Positions 43,220 through 52,502 of a stretch of DNA of 64,000 bases are shown in pieces (the first letter of the stretch is position 1; each line of letters begins with the position of its first letter). Origin of the DNA: JACPJP01 sp964650285 (GTDB taxonomy: Archaea; Nanobdellota; Nanobdellia; Woesearchaeales; GW2011-AR4); the NCBI GenBank assembly GCA_964650285.1, contig CAZYSP010000005.1:4254-68253 (forward strand), in the 5' to 3' direction. Position numbers and translations under genes: made by a program. The notes beneath the pieces are model-generated. The model saw only the letters and a list, made by a program, of their open reading frames with translations. It was not told the origin of the DNA and searched no databases.

Positions 43220-44839
43220 ATGAAAATTAATAAAAAATACCTCGAAGTATTTATTTTTCTAATTGTTTACTTGTTTGCTCTTTATATGTGGACATTGCCT
43301 TTTCAGGATAATAAAGTTCCTTATGGTGAATGGGATGCAATATCGCACTGGGAGCTTGGGGATTTTATTGCTCAAAGAGACAGGACATTTGTTAATTTGC
43401 CTCCTTTTTTGGATTATTCTTATGGGCCTGATAACAGGTTTAAGCCCCATACTTTGTGGTATCATCCGCCATTTCATACTGATTTTGCAATAATATCTGC
43501 TTTTTCCAATGACAGGATGGCGCCTATATACATTACAAATGCAATATTTGCAAGCGCAATATTAATTTCAGTCTTTTTTGTAATAAACAGGTTATTTGGT
43601 TTTCTTCCGGGAATATTGTCTGCGTTTGTGCTTACTTTTTCAATGAGGGATATCCTTCCTTATCTGTGGGGACAGTGGCCTGAAAGGTTTGCTTATGCTT
43701 TCATTCCTTTAATCTTATACTGTTTTTATATGTATTACACTACTTATTCCAAGGAAAAAAGCAAGCCAATTTATCTTTACATAATGTCTTTGCTTCTTGC
43801 TGTTAATGTGTTTATCCATCCCATGGTTTTCTTCCATTCTCTTGTAGGAATTTTTGTGTTTGGACTGGTTTTAATTATAAAACATAAGAAAATTCCTTTA
43901 AATTTTAGACATATAGGGATTTTTTTACTTATTTTTATATTGTTGTTTGCAGTATTCCCTTACCAAAGCGGGAATGTTATAGTATCTTTTTTTGGCAGTT
44001 CTACTCCCGAAGATAAAAAATATTCTCCTTTATCAAGATTATTACAATGGTCTCCTAATCCTAAGGATTTTGTAGGGTCTGTGCCAGAGTCCTATTTTTC
44101 CTTCAAAGATATGCATGGTTTATGGACATTGCCTTTTCTTTTGATAGGACTTTTGATTTTAGTGGTGAGAAGGGAAAATAGAGATATATTCCTTTTAGCT
44201 TGGTTAATAAGCTTATATCTGGTTTTGCATAGGGATTTGATTGGCAAATTTATGTTTCTCCATAGGTCTCTTTCTGCATCTGCGCATATCTTTGTACCGA
44301 TAACTATGGTTGGGGTGCTTTCCATATTTTCATTTTTTAAAATACTGAAAGTATCTAAATCTCTTTTAAAATATGGAGCAGTAATATTGGTTGTCGCATT
44401 AACTCTAGTCTATAATTTTCCTGCAGCACAGTCAACACTTGATAAAGCTTATGATTCACCATTTATAAGAATTAATTCTGCACAGGTTGAGGTTAGTGAA
44501 TGGTTAAAAGATAATATAGATGAAGATGATAATGTATCTGTGATTGGACCTCCTCCAGAGATAATGCAGAAAGTCTGGTGGATGGCCTCTTATTCTCACA
44601 GAACAAGCCATTATTTTGAAGGATTCTTAACATGGGGTACTTTTGAAGAAAATAGGGATGAGGTTATTAGATACCATATTTTAAATGATTATATAGTATT
44701 TGATTATTCAGATATTGCATTATTGAGTGACAGGAGCCTTGTTGAGCGATGGTCAACATTTGAAGAACAAAACTTTGCGGGTCATACATTGTTGTATAAT
44801 AAAGATAACATAAGGGTGTATAAATATGAACTTTCCTAA
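43220..44839 (+). CDS. GT-C-like multispanning membrane protein, mirror module left
   Basis: A 539-residue protein with about twelve hydrophobic helices and a soluble C-terminal domain of about 130 residues. The first loop has EWDAISHWELGDFI, followed by WYHPPFHTDFAI, then YLWGQWPERFAYAF between later helices. These correspond in order to SDSFQHQ, RYPPMIYH and LWGHWP of the gene at 45504-47174, so the two are paralogues. The acidic loop-1 residue suggests a polyprenyl-phosphate-dependent transferase. It overlaps a small membrane protein gene by 14 bases. Confidence 0.7.
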   Translation: MKINKKYLEVFIFLIVYLFALYMWTLPFQDNKVPYGEWDAISHWELGDFIAQRDRTFVNLPPFLDYSYGPDNRFKPHTLWYHPPFHTDFAIISAFSNDRMAPIYITNAIFASAILISVFFVINRLFGFLPGILSAFVLTFSMRDILPYLWGQWPERFAYAFIPLILYCFYMYYTTYSKEKSKPIYLYIMSLLLAVNVFIHPMVFFHSLVGIFVFGLVLIIKHKKIPLNFRHIGIFLLIFILLFAVFPYQSGNVIVSFFGSSTPEDKKYSPLSRLLQWSPNPKDFVGSVPESYFSFKDMHGLWTLPFLLIGLLILVVRRENRDIFLLAWLISLYLVLHRDLIGKFMFLHRSLSASAHIFVPITMVGVLSIFSFFKILKVSKSLLKYGAVILVVALTLVYNFPAAQSTLDKAYDSPFIRINSAQVEVSEWLKDNIDEDDNVSVIGPPPEIMQKVWWMASYSHRTSHYFEGFLTWGTFEENRDEVIRYHILNDYIVFDYSDIALLSDRSLVERWSTFEEQNFAGHTLLYNKDNIRVYKYELS

Positions 44840-45161
44840 AATTGAAAATATTGGATTCATTGGAATCATTATAGCTGTGATACTGGTTTTTTTCTTTTTT
44901 ATACTGGGTTTTTCAGGAATGATGTCTGTGTTAGGAATAATATTGCTGTTTATGGTTCCATTTTATCTGATACTGGATAATTTTGATCTTAGCCAGGATG
45001 AGAAAATAGTATTTTCATTTTTTATTGGTGTTGGAATATTCCCTGCGATAACGTACTGGCTTGGAATGCTGATATCTTTCAGGATAGCTATTCTCATTAC
45101 TTTTGTTATATTGATTGTTGTTGGTTTTGTTATGAGGAAAGTTTGGAAGAAGAATAGTTAA
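44826..45161 (+). CDS. small membrane protein, mirror module left
   Basis: A 111-residue protein with three or four hydrophobic helices and a basic tail. It starts within the last codons of the GT-C-like gene and so is coupled to it. The middle segment FMVPFYLILDNFDLSQDEKI followed by VGIFPAITYWLGMLI resembles FALPGYFIMLYWKEQLRFVE followed by AAIIGILSYYIGLIG in the protein at 45158. Each presumably accompanies its large partner as an accessory subunit. Its stop codon overlaps that of the convergent gene in the palindrome TTAA. Confidence 0.7.
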   Translation: MNFPKIENIGFIGIIIAVILVFFFFILGFSGMMSVLGIILLFMVPFYLILDNFDLSQDEKIVFSFFIGVGIFPAITYWLGMLISFRIAILITFVILIVVGFVMRKVWKKNS

Positions 45162-45523
45162 ATTTTATGATTTCTCAAATTAATTACTATTCCAACCAAA
45201 ATCAAAACCAGAGGCAATACAATCGAATGGTATTTTATGTTCAATCCAATAAGTCCAATGTAATAGCTAAGGATTCCAATTATGGCTGCAGCCATTGCGG
45301 TTCCTATTACAAACCGTTCTACAAATCTTAGCTGTTCTTTCCAGTAAAGCATTATGAAGTAGCCAGGAAGAGCAAAGAGCCAGAACAATGATAAAACATT
45401 TCTGAATAAAACAATCAGATTTTCTTTATAAAATGCAATTTTAAAAATTATTAAAACTATTAAAAAAACTAAACCAATGTATTGGGATTCCTTTTTTACT
45501 ACCTCAAAAACTTCTTTCTTCAA
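45158..45523 (-). CDS. small membrane protein, mirror module right
   Basis: A 121-residue protein with four hydrophobic helices (about 18-30, 39-59, 70-92 and 99-117) and a basic end. It overlaps the preceding GT-C-like gene by 20 bases and ends tail to tail with the paralogous small gene, sharing the TTAA stop overlap. Its arrangement and sequence similarity to the protein at 44826 suggest descent from one duplicated two-gene unit. No known domain is recognised with certainty. Confidence 0.7.
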   Translation of the reverse strand: MKKEVFEVVKKESQYIGLVFLIVLIIFKIAFYKENLIVLFRNVLSLFWLFALPGYFIMLYWKEQLRFVERFVIGTAMAAAIIGILSYYIGLIGLNIKYHSIVLPLVLILVGIVINLRNHKI

Positions 45524-47174
45524 TGCAATCAGCTCCTACTCGATTATTTTTTAATATTACTACAATATCATTTTCAAAAACAACCTGGGCATTTTTTTTC
45601 ACCATCTCACTAGCTATCAAAATATTATATTGCGCAAATACCTGCTGCCTTGAAACTTTATCAAAGATAAAGTAGTTAAACATACAAATGTTTTGTGGGC
45701 CAAGAAAATATTCTTCTGGTAGTGATTTTGTGGCAAGTTCAAAACTGAATAGGCTGTTCATTATTGTTATTCCCCCTCCTGTGTCTCCGGGCAGCTCGCT
45801 TACATAAGACTTTTTAATCTTCCTGTCTTGGATAGCTTTTACAAAATCATCAGGATCAACCTGGTAATGAGCTCTTTTTGAGTTTCTTAAAAGGGCATCC
45901 TGGTTATAAATATCTCCATAGAAAAAATAAATTTTTGATTCCTGCTCTGTATTTTCACTCAGCCATTTGAGGGCCTGCCAATGGTATGGGTCCATTATGC
46001 CCTGGCTTGTGACTTTGTTAAGATAAGGTATTGATGGTATTACCTGCGTATCTGTTTGCTTTAATGCAGGAAGTTTTATTGCTCCTGCAAATAAAACAGC
46101 AAGAACAATAAATACAGCAGAGATATAGGCAAAATTCCATTTTTTTACTATAAACTTAAGGAGAACATAAATTCCAAACCCAACAAATACAGAGAGATAG
46201 ATTGGCCAGAAAAATCTTATTTGGAAAGATCTTAGTTGAAAGCCTATATAATTAAGAAAACCACTTATAAGCATTGCAAGGCCCAAAATTACTGAAACAT
46301 GAAGGTTTTTCAGTTTAGGGATGGAAAAAATAAGCCCAAGAATCATTGGTGCTAATAAAAGACCAAACCCTGCTATGTAAAATCCGGGGTTACCTTCCCA
46401 GACAGGCTGGACAGCAAAAGAATAAGGCTGGCCTTTTGCCCAGGTGTTCTGGAAGATTATCAAATAATAAAATGAGATTATGGAAAAAATTATCAGGGAT
46501 AGTACCATGTTTTTAATGTCATTCCTGTTTAATTTCTTTGCAATTAATTTTATTGCAAAGAACAATGCCAAAAATATAAATGCAAAGATTGTTTCAGAAG
46601 TATGTGTTAAAGCAGTTGCAGAAAGCGACAATGCTACAAGGATATATGCATGTTTCATATTCATCCTCATAATGCACCAGAAAAAAAGCACAAGGAATGA
46701 TTGGGACAATATAGAAGGCCAGTGGCCCCATAGGAATCCTGTTGAGACTGGAAGGGAAAAAATAAGCATTGATAATGGCAAGGAAATTAAGGCTACTGTT
46801 TTGTTGAAATTTCTTATTATAAAATACATGATAAAAGTTGCGGTAATGGCAAAGAATACTACCATAAAGTATATTGCATCATAAACTTCAAGTCCTGAAA
46901 AATATGAGAAAACAACTGCAATATGGTAGATCATTGGAGGATATCTTCCAACTGTTCCCTCAAGACCATTTGATATATACGATGCCTCATACCTGAAATT
47001 CCCCATGTCTTTAATTGCTTCTGCCCTTACCTGGTGCTGGAAAGAATCAGATGCGCTGTAGGCAAAAGGAAAATCATGCTTTATTTGGTGGTCAAATAAA
47101 ACTCCGGGGCCCAGGAAAAGTATCACTATAAAGAAGATTAAAAGTATTATTTTTTCCAAGTCTATTTTTGTCAT
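45504..47174 (-). CDS. GT-C-like multispanning membrane protein, mirror module right
   Basis: A 556-residue protein with about twelve helices. The first external loop contains SASDSFQHQVRAEAI, followed by RYPPMIYHIAVVF and FLWGHWPSILSQSF, matching in order the motifs of its paralogue at 43220. The C-terminal soluble part (about 150 residues) follows the last helix. It overlaps the YfhO gene upstream by four bases and the small membrane protein downstream by 20, so it belongs to the minus-strand transcript running from 51577. Confidence 0.7.
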   Translation of the reverse strand: MTKIDLEKIILLIFFIVILFLGPGVLFDHQIKHDFPFAYSASDSFQHQVRAEAIKDMGNFRYEASYISNGLEGTVGRYPPMIYHIAVVFSYFSGLEVYDAIYFMVVFFAITATFIMYFIIRNFNKTVALISLPLSMLIFSLPVSTGFLWGHWPSILSQSFLVLFFWCIMRMNMKHAYILVALSLSATALTHTSETIFAFIFLALFFAIKLIAKKLNRNDIKNMVLSLIIFSIISFYYLIIFQNTWAKGQPYSFAVQPVWEGNPGFYIAGFGLLLAPMILGLIFSIPKLKNLHVSVILGLAMLISGFLNYIGFQLRSFQIRFFWPIYLSVFVGFGIYVLLKFIVKKWNFAYISAVFIVLAVLFAGAIKLPALKQTDTQVIPSIPYLNKVTSQGIMDPYHWQALKWLSENTEQESKIYFFYGDIYNQDALLRNSKRAHYQVDPDDFVKAIQDRKIKKSYVSELPGDTGGGITIMNSLFSFELATKSLPEEYFLGPQNICMFNYFIFDKVSRQQVFAQYNILIASEMVKKNAQVVFENDIVVILKNNRVGADCIEERSF

Positions 47175-49423
47175 TTTTTTATTCTTGAATATGCAATATA
47201 AATCAAATATATAATCAATATCAAAATCGTTGCTATTGTTATTAGTTTTCCTTTTCTGAATGAGTCTGGGTTATACTCGAATGTCAATTTTCCTTTTTGT
47301 CCTTGCAGGAATACAGCACTTATAACATTATCTGCTTTATAGAGCTTCAATTCCTTCCCATTTATCGCGGCTTTCCATCCGGGAAAATGGGCAAACCTCT
47401 CGCTTAATACAAGCCATCCTTCTTCTCCATCAAGATTAATGGAAAGTTCATTTACAGAAATTTCATTTAGCTTTAGTTCTTTATTCATTCTGCCAGAGCT
47501 TAGAGCATCTATAATTTCCTGTTGTGTTATTGAATTTTTTCCCTGGGGCAGGTCTGGCAGTATTTTACCATTTTTATTTGCATATTGCTGCAGTTTTGGA
47601 ATGTCATCTTGGATGACAGAGTTGCTTAGCAGTATTATGCTGCTGAACCTTGTTAATTCATCAATGCCATATTCATTTACAGAATTTTTATCCTGAATTA
47701 AAACTGTTGCTAATGGGTCTAAGTTACTTATTAAAAGATTATAAGAGAGATCCAGTTTTTCCTTATCGTCTCCTAAAATCAAAACACTATTGTTAACAAT
47801 AAAGGCTCTCGGAATAATAATATTATTTTCATAGAGATAAGGTCCATAAGCTTCCCATACTGTACAATTTTTACAGTCCCGGAATTGTCCTTTTAATAAA
47901 AGTCCGGAATCATTGATTTCTCTGTCAGAAATTATATATTTGCCGTTTAATATCCCAAACATTTTTGAAGGAACTGTTTGCTGCGAGACAGCAAGATACT
48001 GGACATAATCATTTATCCATATTCCACCACCACCTTTAATTGCAGGTATATCTAGTTGCGTGTAATAATTATAACCAGATGCGCCTATTGGGGTTGACAT
48101 GGCATAAGTTGCAATTCTAAAATCACTGCTGTCTTTACTTATTTCATCTACAATTGGTATGTCATTAGGTTTTACAACTTCAACAGATTCTGGAAATCCC
48201 TGCAACAATATAAGCTCAATAACCAGGAGCGCTAATACAACTGAAAAAACAAGCCATTCTTTGATATTTTTTTTGTACTTTCTCAGTATATTAACCAGAT
48301 TATCAAAACCGTACGCTGCAATTATTGGAGATACAAAAACAAACATTACTAAAGCACGTTCTATGTGCCTCATCTGGCCAAATCCGGGAAGCTTGTAGAA
48401 GAATTCTGCAGCAAAAGTCCCTGCAGCAAGCAGTATGGCGAGTATTATCAACAGAATAGAAAATATGACAATCTTTTTTCTGAAAGACAACAAACCGAAT
48501 AACAATAATATAAAAGAGGTTATTCCTATAGCCCCGGAAAAGGGTATGCCAGAAAAAACATTGATTAAAGAATTCCACAAATTGCCCAGGCTTATTGGCT
48601 CTCCTAAAAATTCCTGATAATTTACTCCAGACCCCCTGCTGGACATTTTTGTAAATTCAAGAACAGGCAATAGCTTTAATGCTGACAAGCCAAATAATAA
48701 AATCCCTATGATTGCAGAAACAAGCAAGGTCTTTACGATAATCTTTTTGAAATTGCTGCTTATTAAATTCCAAGCCATATATATACCAATTATTAACCCG
48801 GCATAAAGGAAGAATATTATTCCTCCTGCGTAAACCATCATTGAAAAGAAAATTGCGGCAATTATGGAATTGCTAATCCACGACTTTCCATGCAATGCTT
48901 TGTATGTGAATAGAAAAACAAAGGGCAGGAGGGCATAACTTTCGAGAATATTGAGATGGCCGTGAAGGACAAATTTCTGCATAAGACCATTGAACATGAA
49001 AATTAGGGCTGCAATAAATGAAACATTTTGTTTTTTAATTATTTCATAGGCAAGAAGATACATTCCCAATCCGGCAAGGAAAAAATAGCTTATTACAGCC
49101 AGATTCATTGAAATAAAAATATTCCTGAATAAAAAGATATATAAAAAATTGAGGTCAAATAAGTAATGTTCAGGTATTGCCATAAAGGGCTGCCCAGAGT
49201 AGAAGTAGGGTGTCCAGAGAGGAAGTGAGCCATCCTCGTGCAGATATTTTCTCATATTCTCAGACTGGAAAGTCATATCATTTATGTAGTGTATATTGCT
49301 GAGGATTTTTGAAGAGCTCAATATCCCGGAAAAGAAAATCAATGTTATAAGAAGCAGTATTAAAACATAAAAATGTTTTTTAATTAGATTTTTTGATCTA
49401 GAGATAATCGATTCCTTTTTCAT
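47171..49423 (-). CDS. YfhO-family membrane protein
   Basis: A 750-residue protein with about a dozen helices in the first 450 residues, a large extracytoplasmic domain, and one last helix. The YFYSGQPFMAIPEHYLFDLNF loop (residues about 72-92) and the late FAHFPGWKAAINGKELKLYKAD and VFLQGQKGKLTFEYNPDSF are YfhO hallmarks. Bacterial YfhO proteins take part in adding sugars to teichoic or lipoteichoic acids on the outer membrane face, so this may be a third GT-C-type transferase. It overlaps the epimerase gene upstream by 26 bases. Confidence 0.8.
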   Translation of the reverse strand: MKKESIISRSKNLIKKHFYVLILLLITLIFFSGILSSSKILSNIHYINDMTFQSENMRKYLHEDGSLPLWTPYFYSGQPFMAIPEHYLFDLNFLYIFLFRNIFISMNLAVISYFFLAGLGMYLLAYEIIKKQNVSFIAALIFMFNGLMQKFVLHGHLNILESYALLPFVFLFTYKALHGKSWISNSIIAAIFFSMMVYAGGIIFFLYAGLIIGIYMAWNLISSNFKKIIVKTLLVSAIIGILLFGLSALKLLPVLEFTKMSSRGSGVNYQEFLGEPISLGNLWNSLINVFSGIPFSGAIGITSFILLLFGLLSFRKKIVIFSILLIILAILLAAGTFAAEFFYKLPGFGQMRHIERALVMFVFVSPIIAAYGFDNLVNILRKYKKNIKEWLVFSVVLALLVIELILLQGFPESVEVVKPNDIPIVDEISKDSSDFRIATYAMSTPIGASGYNYYTQLDIPAIKGGGGIWINDYVQYLAVSQQTVPSKMFGILNGKYIISDREINDSGLLLKGQFRDCKNCTVWEAYGPYLYENNIIIPRAFIVNNSVLILGDDKEKLDLSYNLLISNLDPLATVLIQDKNSVNEYGIDELTRFSSIILLSNSVIQDDIPKLQQYANKNGKILPDLPQGKNSITQQEIIDALSSGRMNKELKLNEISVNELSINLDGEEGWLVLSERFAHFPGWKAAINGKELKLYKADNVISAVFLQGQKGKLTFEYNPDSFRKGKLITIATILILIIYLIYIAYSRIKK

Positions 49424-50852
49424 CGTCTCTCCATAATTTTAAGGTGTCATGAGCCCATTTGAAAGGATTATCATTTTTTTCTATCAATCTTGAAACTATA
49501 GAAATAAACTTTTTGCCTACATTGCTTCCATAAAGCTTTTTTGAAGATTCCATATTCTTTCTTAGGCCGTCATTATTGGTAATATACTTTACCATTTTGG
49601 CTATTATCTCTTTATTTGCAGGAGGCACAATTATGTTGCTTTTTGCATCAAATACTGTCTCTGGTCTGTCAGTTGTCAGACGGCATGTCATGCACGTCTT
49701 TCCAATAAGGTTCATCTCTTCTTGGACACCACCAGAATCTGTCAAAGCTGCAATGCAATTATCTGACTCAAAAAACTCTATGACATGGCCATATTCAGGC
49801 CATATGCTTGTATAGAGAAAATTCTTCTTTTTCTTTAGCTTCTCAAGCTCTTTTCTCAAGCCATAAAAATCAAGGGCCATTTTTGTTGCACTCATTTCAA
49901 TAAAATTTATGTTATGTCCTTTTTTAACAAGGTCTTTTATAGCGCCTATTATTGACCTGAATCTTTTTGGAGTAAGGTTTTCCCTTCTGTGTATATCAAC
50001 TCGTATCCAGTTGTCTTTTTCAAGCTGAGGATAGACACTAAAAATACTTTTTTCCGGCTTAATTTTTCTTTTAAGATCTAATGCGTCAACGACTACACCA
50101 CCTATAACCCATATATTTTCTTCAGGATAGCCTTCCCGTAGAAGATGATCTTTGTTAAGTTGTACAGGAGAAAATAAATACTGGGAGCCTGCAGCAGATG
50201 TGTATGTATCCCATTGCTCTGGAAACGGCTCATTCCTCATAAGTATCCATTTGCCGTAAAACTGCTGGTCAATAAACGTTTCAATATCTACCTTGTTGTA
50301 CCTTTTCATTACCTCAGGACTCATACTCCTTAAGCCAGCCTCATTCTGTATGGCTTTTTCACTTCTGGAAAACATCCATGCAGCAGGCACAATGCTAGTC
50401 ATTATTGTATCCCCCAGTACAACAGGAATTACAGTTACATTAGGCCATTTTTTCTTCAGATATTTTGCAAACCAGGATATTTTCATCATCAGCTCTGCTG
50501 ATTTCTGGGCCAAGTCACCTCTTATTGAGAGATTGGACGCAATTTTGTTCTGAAAGTTGAATTCTTCGATACCACGAGTTAGAATATCATCATAATGCTG
50601 GTTTGAATTAATGATAAAAAAAGGAATTTTTGATTTTGTTGCAGCCACTATGCTTCCGTAGAATTTATAGAAACATGGTTTTGTGCCAATTACAAAAGCA
50701 AGAACCCACTTGCGCTTTTTTTTAGCCTGCTCCATAACAGAATTTATTAATGGCTTGTTGAGAGTTAATGGCAGGATTGTAGGCATAAAATGGTCTGCCT
50801 CAGCAGTTGTTTCTGTTCCAAACATTGATTCGTATGCGTCTTTCATTGCCAT
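49398..50852 (-). CDS. divergent UDP-N-acetylglucosamine 2-epimerase-like protein
   Basis: A 484-residue relative of WecB, about 110 residues longer. Visible are VIGTKPCFYKFYG near residue 55 (in place of GTRPexxK), a full DIHRRENLTPKRF, LTDSGGVQEEMNLIGK and TDRPET. The active-site acid pair of WecB is not clearly recognisable, and the extra sequence lies in the N-terminal domain (IDQQFYGKWILM and FPEQWDTYTSAAGSQYLF). It could be a hydrolysing or non-UDP-GlcNAc epimerase. It is coupled to the YfhO and GT2 genes, with 5 bases to the latter. Confidence 0.75.
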   Translation of the reverse strand: MAMKDAYESMFGTETTAEADHFMPTILPLTLNKPLINSVMEQAKKKRKWVLAFVIGTKPCFYKFYGSIVAATKSKIPFFIINSNQHYDDILTRGIEEFNFQNKIASNLSIRGDLAQKSAELMMKISWFAKYLKKKWPNVTVIPVVLGDTIMTSIVPAAWMFSRSEKAIQNEAGLRSMSPEVMKRYNKVDIETFIDQQFYGKWILMRNEPFPEQWDTYTSAAGSQYLFSPVQLNKDHLLREGYPEENIWVIGGVVVDALDLKRKIKPEKSIFSVYPQLEKDNWIRVDIHRRENLTPKRFRSIIGAIKDLVKKGHNINFIEMSATKMALDFYGLRKELEKLKKKKNFLYTSIWPEYGHVIEFFESDNCIAALTDSGGVQEEMNLIGKTCMTCRLTTDRPETVFDAKSNIIVPPANKEIIAKMVKYITNNDGLRKNMESSKKLYGSNVGKKFISIVSRLIEKNDNPFKWAHDTLKLWRDDEKGIDYL

Positions 50853-50857
50853 TTTTT

Positions 50858-51577
50858 CTACCTTTTAATTTCTTTTTTTAATGATACAATCTCTTTTATG
50901 ATTTCTGCTATTACGCTGGATTTTGGTATGCTAAATCCTTTTTGCTCGAAAACTGATGCACCGCTATACCTCGGGAAATGATGGATACCTATATGCTTGA
51001 CTTTGTAACCCTCCTTTCTTGCTTTTATCAACAGTTCGCTGGTGCCCAGCCCTGTTTTGCATTGTAATCTGATTGTTTTAAAAATCTTTTTCTTTACAAG
51101 CCTAAATGCACAGTCAAAATCCCTGCCTTTAAGATCAAATATAACTTTTATTAGCATATTGTATATCCTTGACACCAATATCCTTGTTAAGGGATCTTTT
51201 CTGTTTATTCTATAACCAGCTACCACATCATAGTCTTTTGCATAAGGAAGTAACAGCTTAAACTCGTTTAAGTTGAACTGGTTGTCTGAATCAGCATAAA
51301 AAATAAGGTCGTATTTTGCAGCGTCAAATCCCATCTTAATTGCGTAACCAACCCCTTTGAGTTTTTTTGGCTGCATAACAAGTTTGAGGTTTTTGTTTTT
51401 CTTCATCAGCTCTTTTACTATTGTTTTAGTATTGTCAGTTGAGCCTTCATATAGGACCATAATTATTTCGTGCTCGTTTGCAGTTTTTTTGAGAATGTAC
51501 TCTGCGTCTTTTACTAATTTTTTTATGTTTCCTTCCTCATTGTAGGCAGGAAAAAACATTGTTATATCTGGTTTCAT
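50858..51577 (-). CDS. GT2 glycosyltransferase (DPM1-like)
   Basis: A 239-residue DPM1-like enzyme. ITMFFPAYNEEGNIKKLV and IIMVLYEGSTDNTKTIV form the donor site (the usual D-D-G is Y-E-G here), FYADSDNQFNLNEF carries the D-S-D metal motif, and CAFRLVKKKIFKTI follows. No C-terminal membrane helices are present. It leads the long minus-strand transcript that continues through the epimerase, YfhO, GT-C and small membrane genes, and may make their polyprenyl-phosphate sugar donor. Confidence 0.88.
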   Translation of the reverse strand: MKPDITMFFPAYNEEGNIKKLVKDAEYILKKTANEHEIIMVLYEGSTDNTKTIVKELMKKNKNLKLVMQPKKLKGVGYAIKMGFDAAKYDLIFYADSDNQFNLNEFKLLLPYAKDYDVVAGYRINRKDPLTRILVSRIYNMLIKVIFDLKGRDFDCAFRLVKKKIFKTIRLQCKTGLGTSELLIKARKEGYKVKHIGIHHFPRYSGASVFEQKGFSIPKSSVIAEIIKEIVSLKKEIKR

Positions 51578-51686
51578 TGTATACTGGAATATTATGAATT
51601 TTTGTGTGTGATATTCTTCAAAGGATGGAAGTTCTATTTAAAAGATTATTGATATAGAGGGTGTTTAGAATACTCCAATAAAAAAT

Positions 51687-51696
51687 ATTATAAATA
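51687..51696 (+). promoter_or_regulatory. TATA box for the gene at 51723
   Basis: ATTATAAATA about 32 bases before GTG 51723. The geometry makes GTG the first codon of a nearly leaderless transcript; no ATG is available in frame. Confidence 0.55.
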
Positions 51697-51722
51697 GATG
51701 GTGATAACTGCAAATTAGGAGA

Positions 51723-52418
51723 GTGTTCCAAATAAAACAAGAGAAACAAAAAATTACTGTTGTAATTCCCGCATTTAATGAAGAAAAAACTATTAAAGAG
51801 ATTGTGACTAAGGCTAAACCTTTTTGCGATGCTATCATTGTAGCTTTAGCTAAGAAATCCAGAGATGAAACTGGAAAAATAGTACAATCTCTTGGAGCAA
51901 GAGTTATAACTGATAATGGAAAAGGGAAAGGGGATGGAATGAGATGCGCTATTAATGAAATAAAAGAGGGCATTATTGTTTTTATTGATGCAGACGGATC
52001 ACACATTCTTGAAGATATTCCAAAAATTCTTGATCCAATAAGAAGAGATAAAGCAGATATGGTAATAGGATCAAGGTACCTTGGAGGAAGCGAGGAACTC
52101 CATGGAGACTTTAATAAATTCTTGAGGATGTTTTTTTCAATGTGTATTGCTCAAATTATGAATTTGCGTTTTAGAACATCTATAATGGACACTCAAAATG
52201 GATTTAGAGCAATAAAAGCAGATGTCGCAAAAAAACTCAGGTTAACTTCAAACCATACTGAAATTGAAACGGAAATGTGCATGAAATGCTATAAGAAAGG
52301 CTTTAAAATAGTTGAGGTTCCAAGTAGGGAGCTAAAAAGAAAATTTGGCAAATCAAACATATCGCTAACGAGAGATGCATTTAAATATATGTGGGCTATA
52401 ATTAAAAATTTATTTTAA
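51723..52418 (+). CDS. GT2 glycosyltransferase (DPM1-like)
   Basis: A 231-residue DPM1-like enzyme starting at GTG. ITVVIPAFNEEKTIKEIV opens the domain. The second strand is unusual (IIVALAKKSRDETGKIV, lacking the normal V-D-D-x-S), while VFIDADGSHILEDIP carries a clear D-A-D and IGSRYLGGSEELHGDFNKFLR the acceptor loop. It ends with a short basic C-terminus and no membrane helices. It stands alone in plus orientation between two minus-strand genes. An in-frame TAA lies six codons upstream, so the start cannot be far 5'. Confidence 0.85.
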   Translation: MFQIKQEKQKITVVIPAFNEEKTIKEIVTKAKPFCDAIIVALAKKSRDETGKIVQSLGARVITDNGKGKGDGMRCAINEIKEGIIVFIDADGSHILEDIPKILDPIRRDKADMVIGSRYLGGSEELHGDFNKFLRMFFSMCIAQIMNLRFRTSIMDTQNGFRAIKADVAKKLRLTSNHTEIETEMCMKCYKKGFKIVEVPSRELKRKFGKSNISLTRDAFKYMWAIIKNLF

Positions 52419-52502
52419 AATGTAGTTATTAGAACTTTTGACATATATCATAAATTTCTTTAGTTTGGCGATTGTTTATGAAATATCTGTCAAATAGCAA
52501 TA

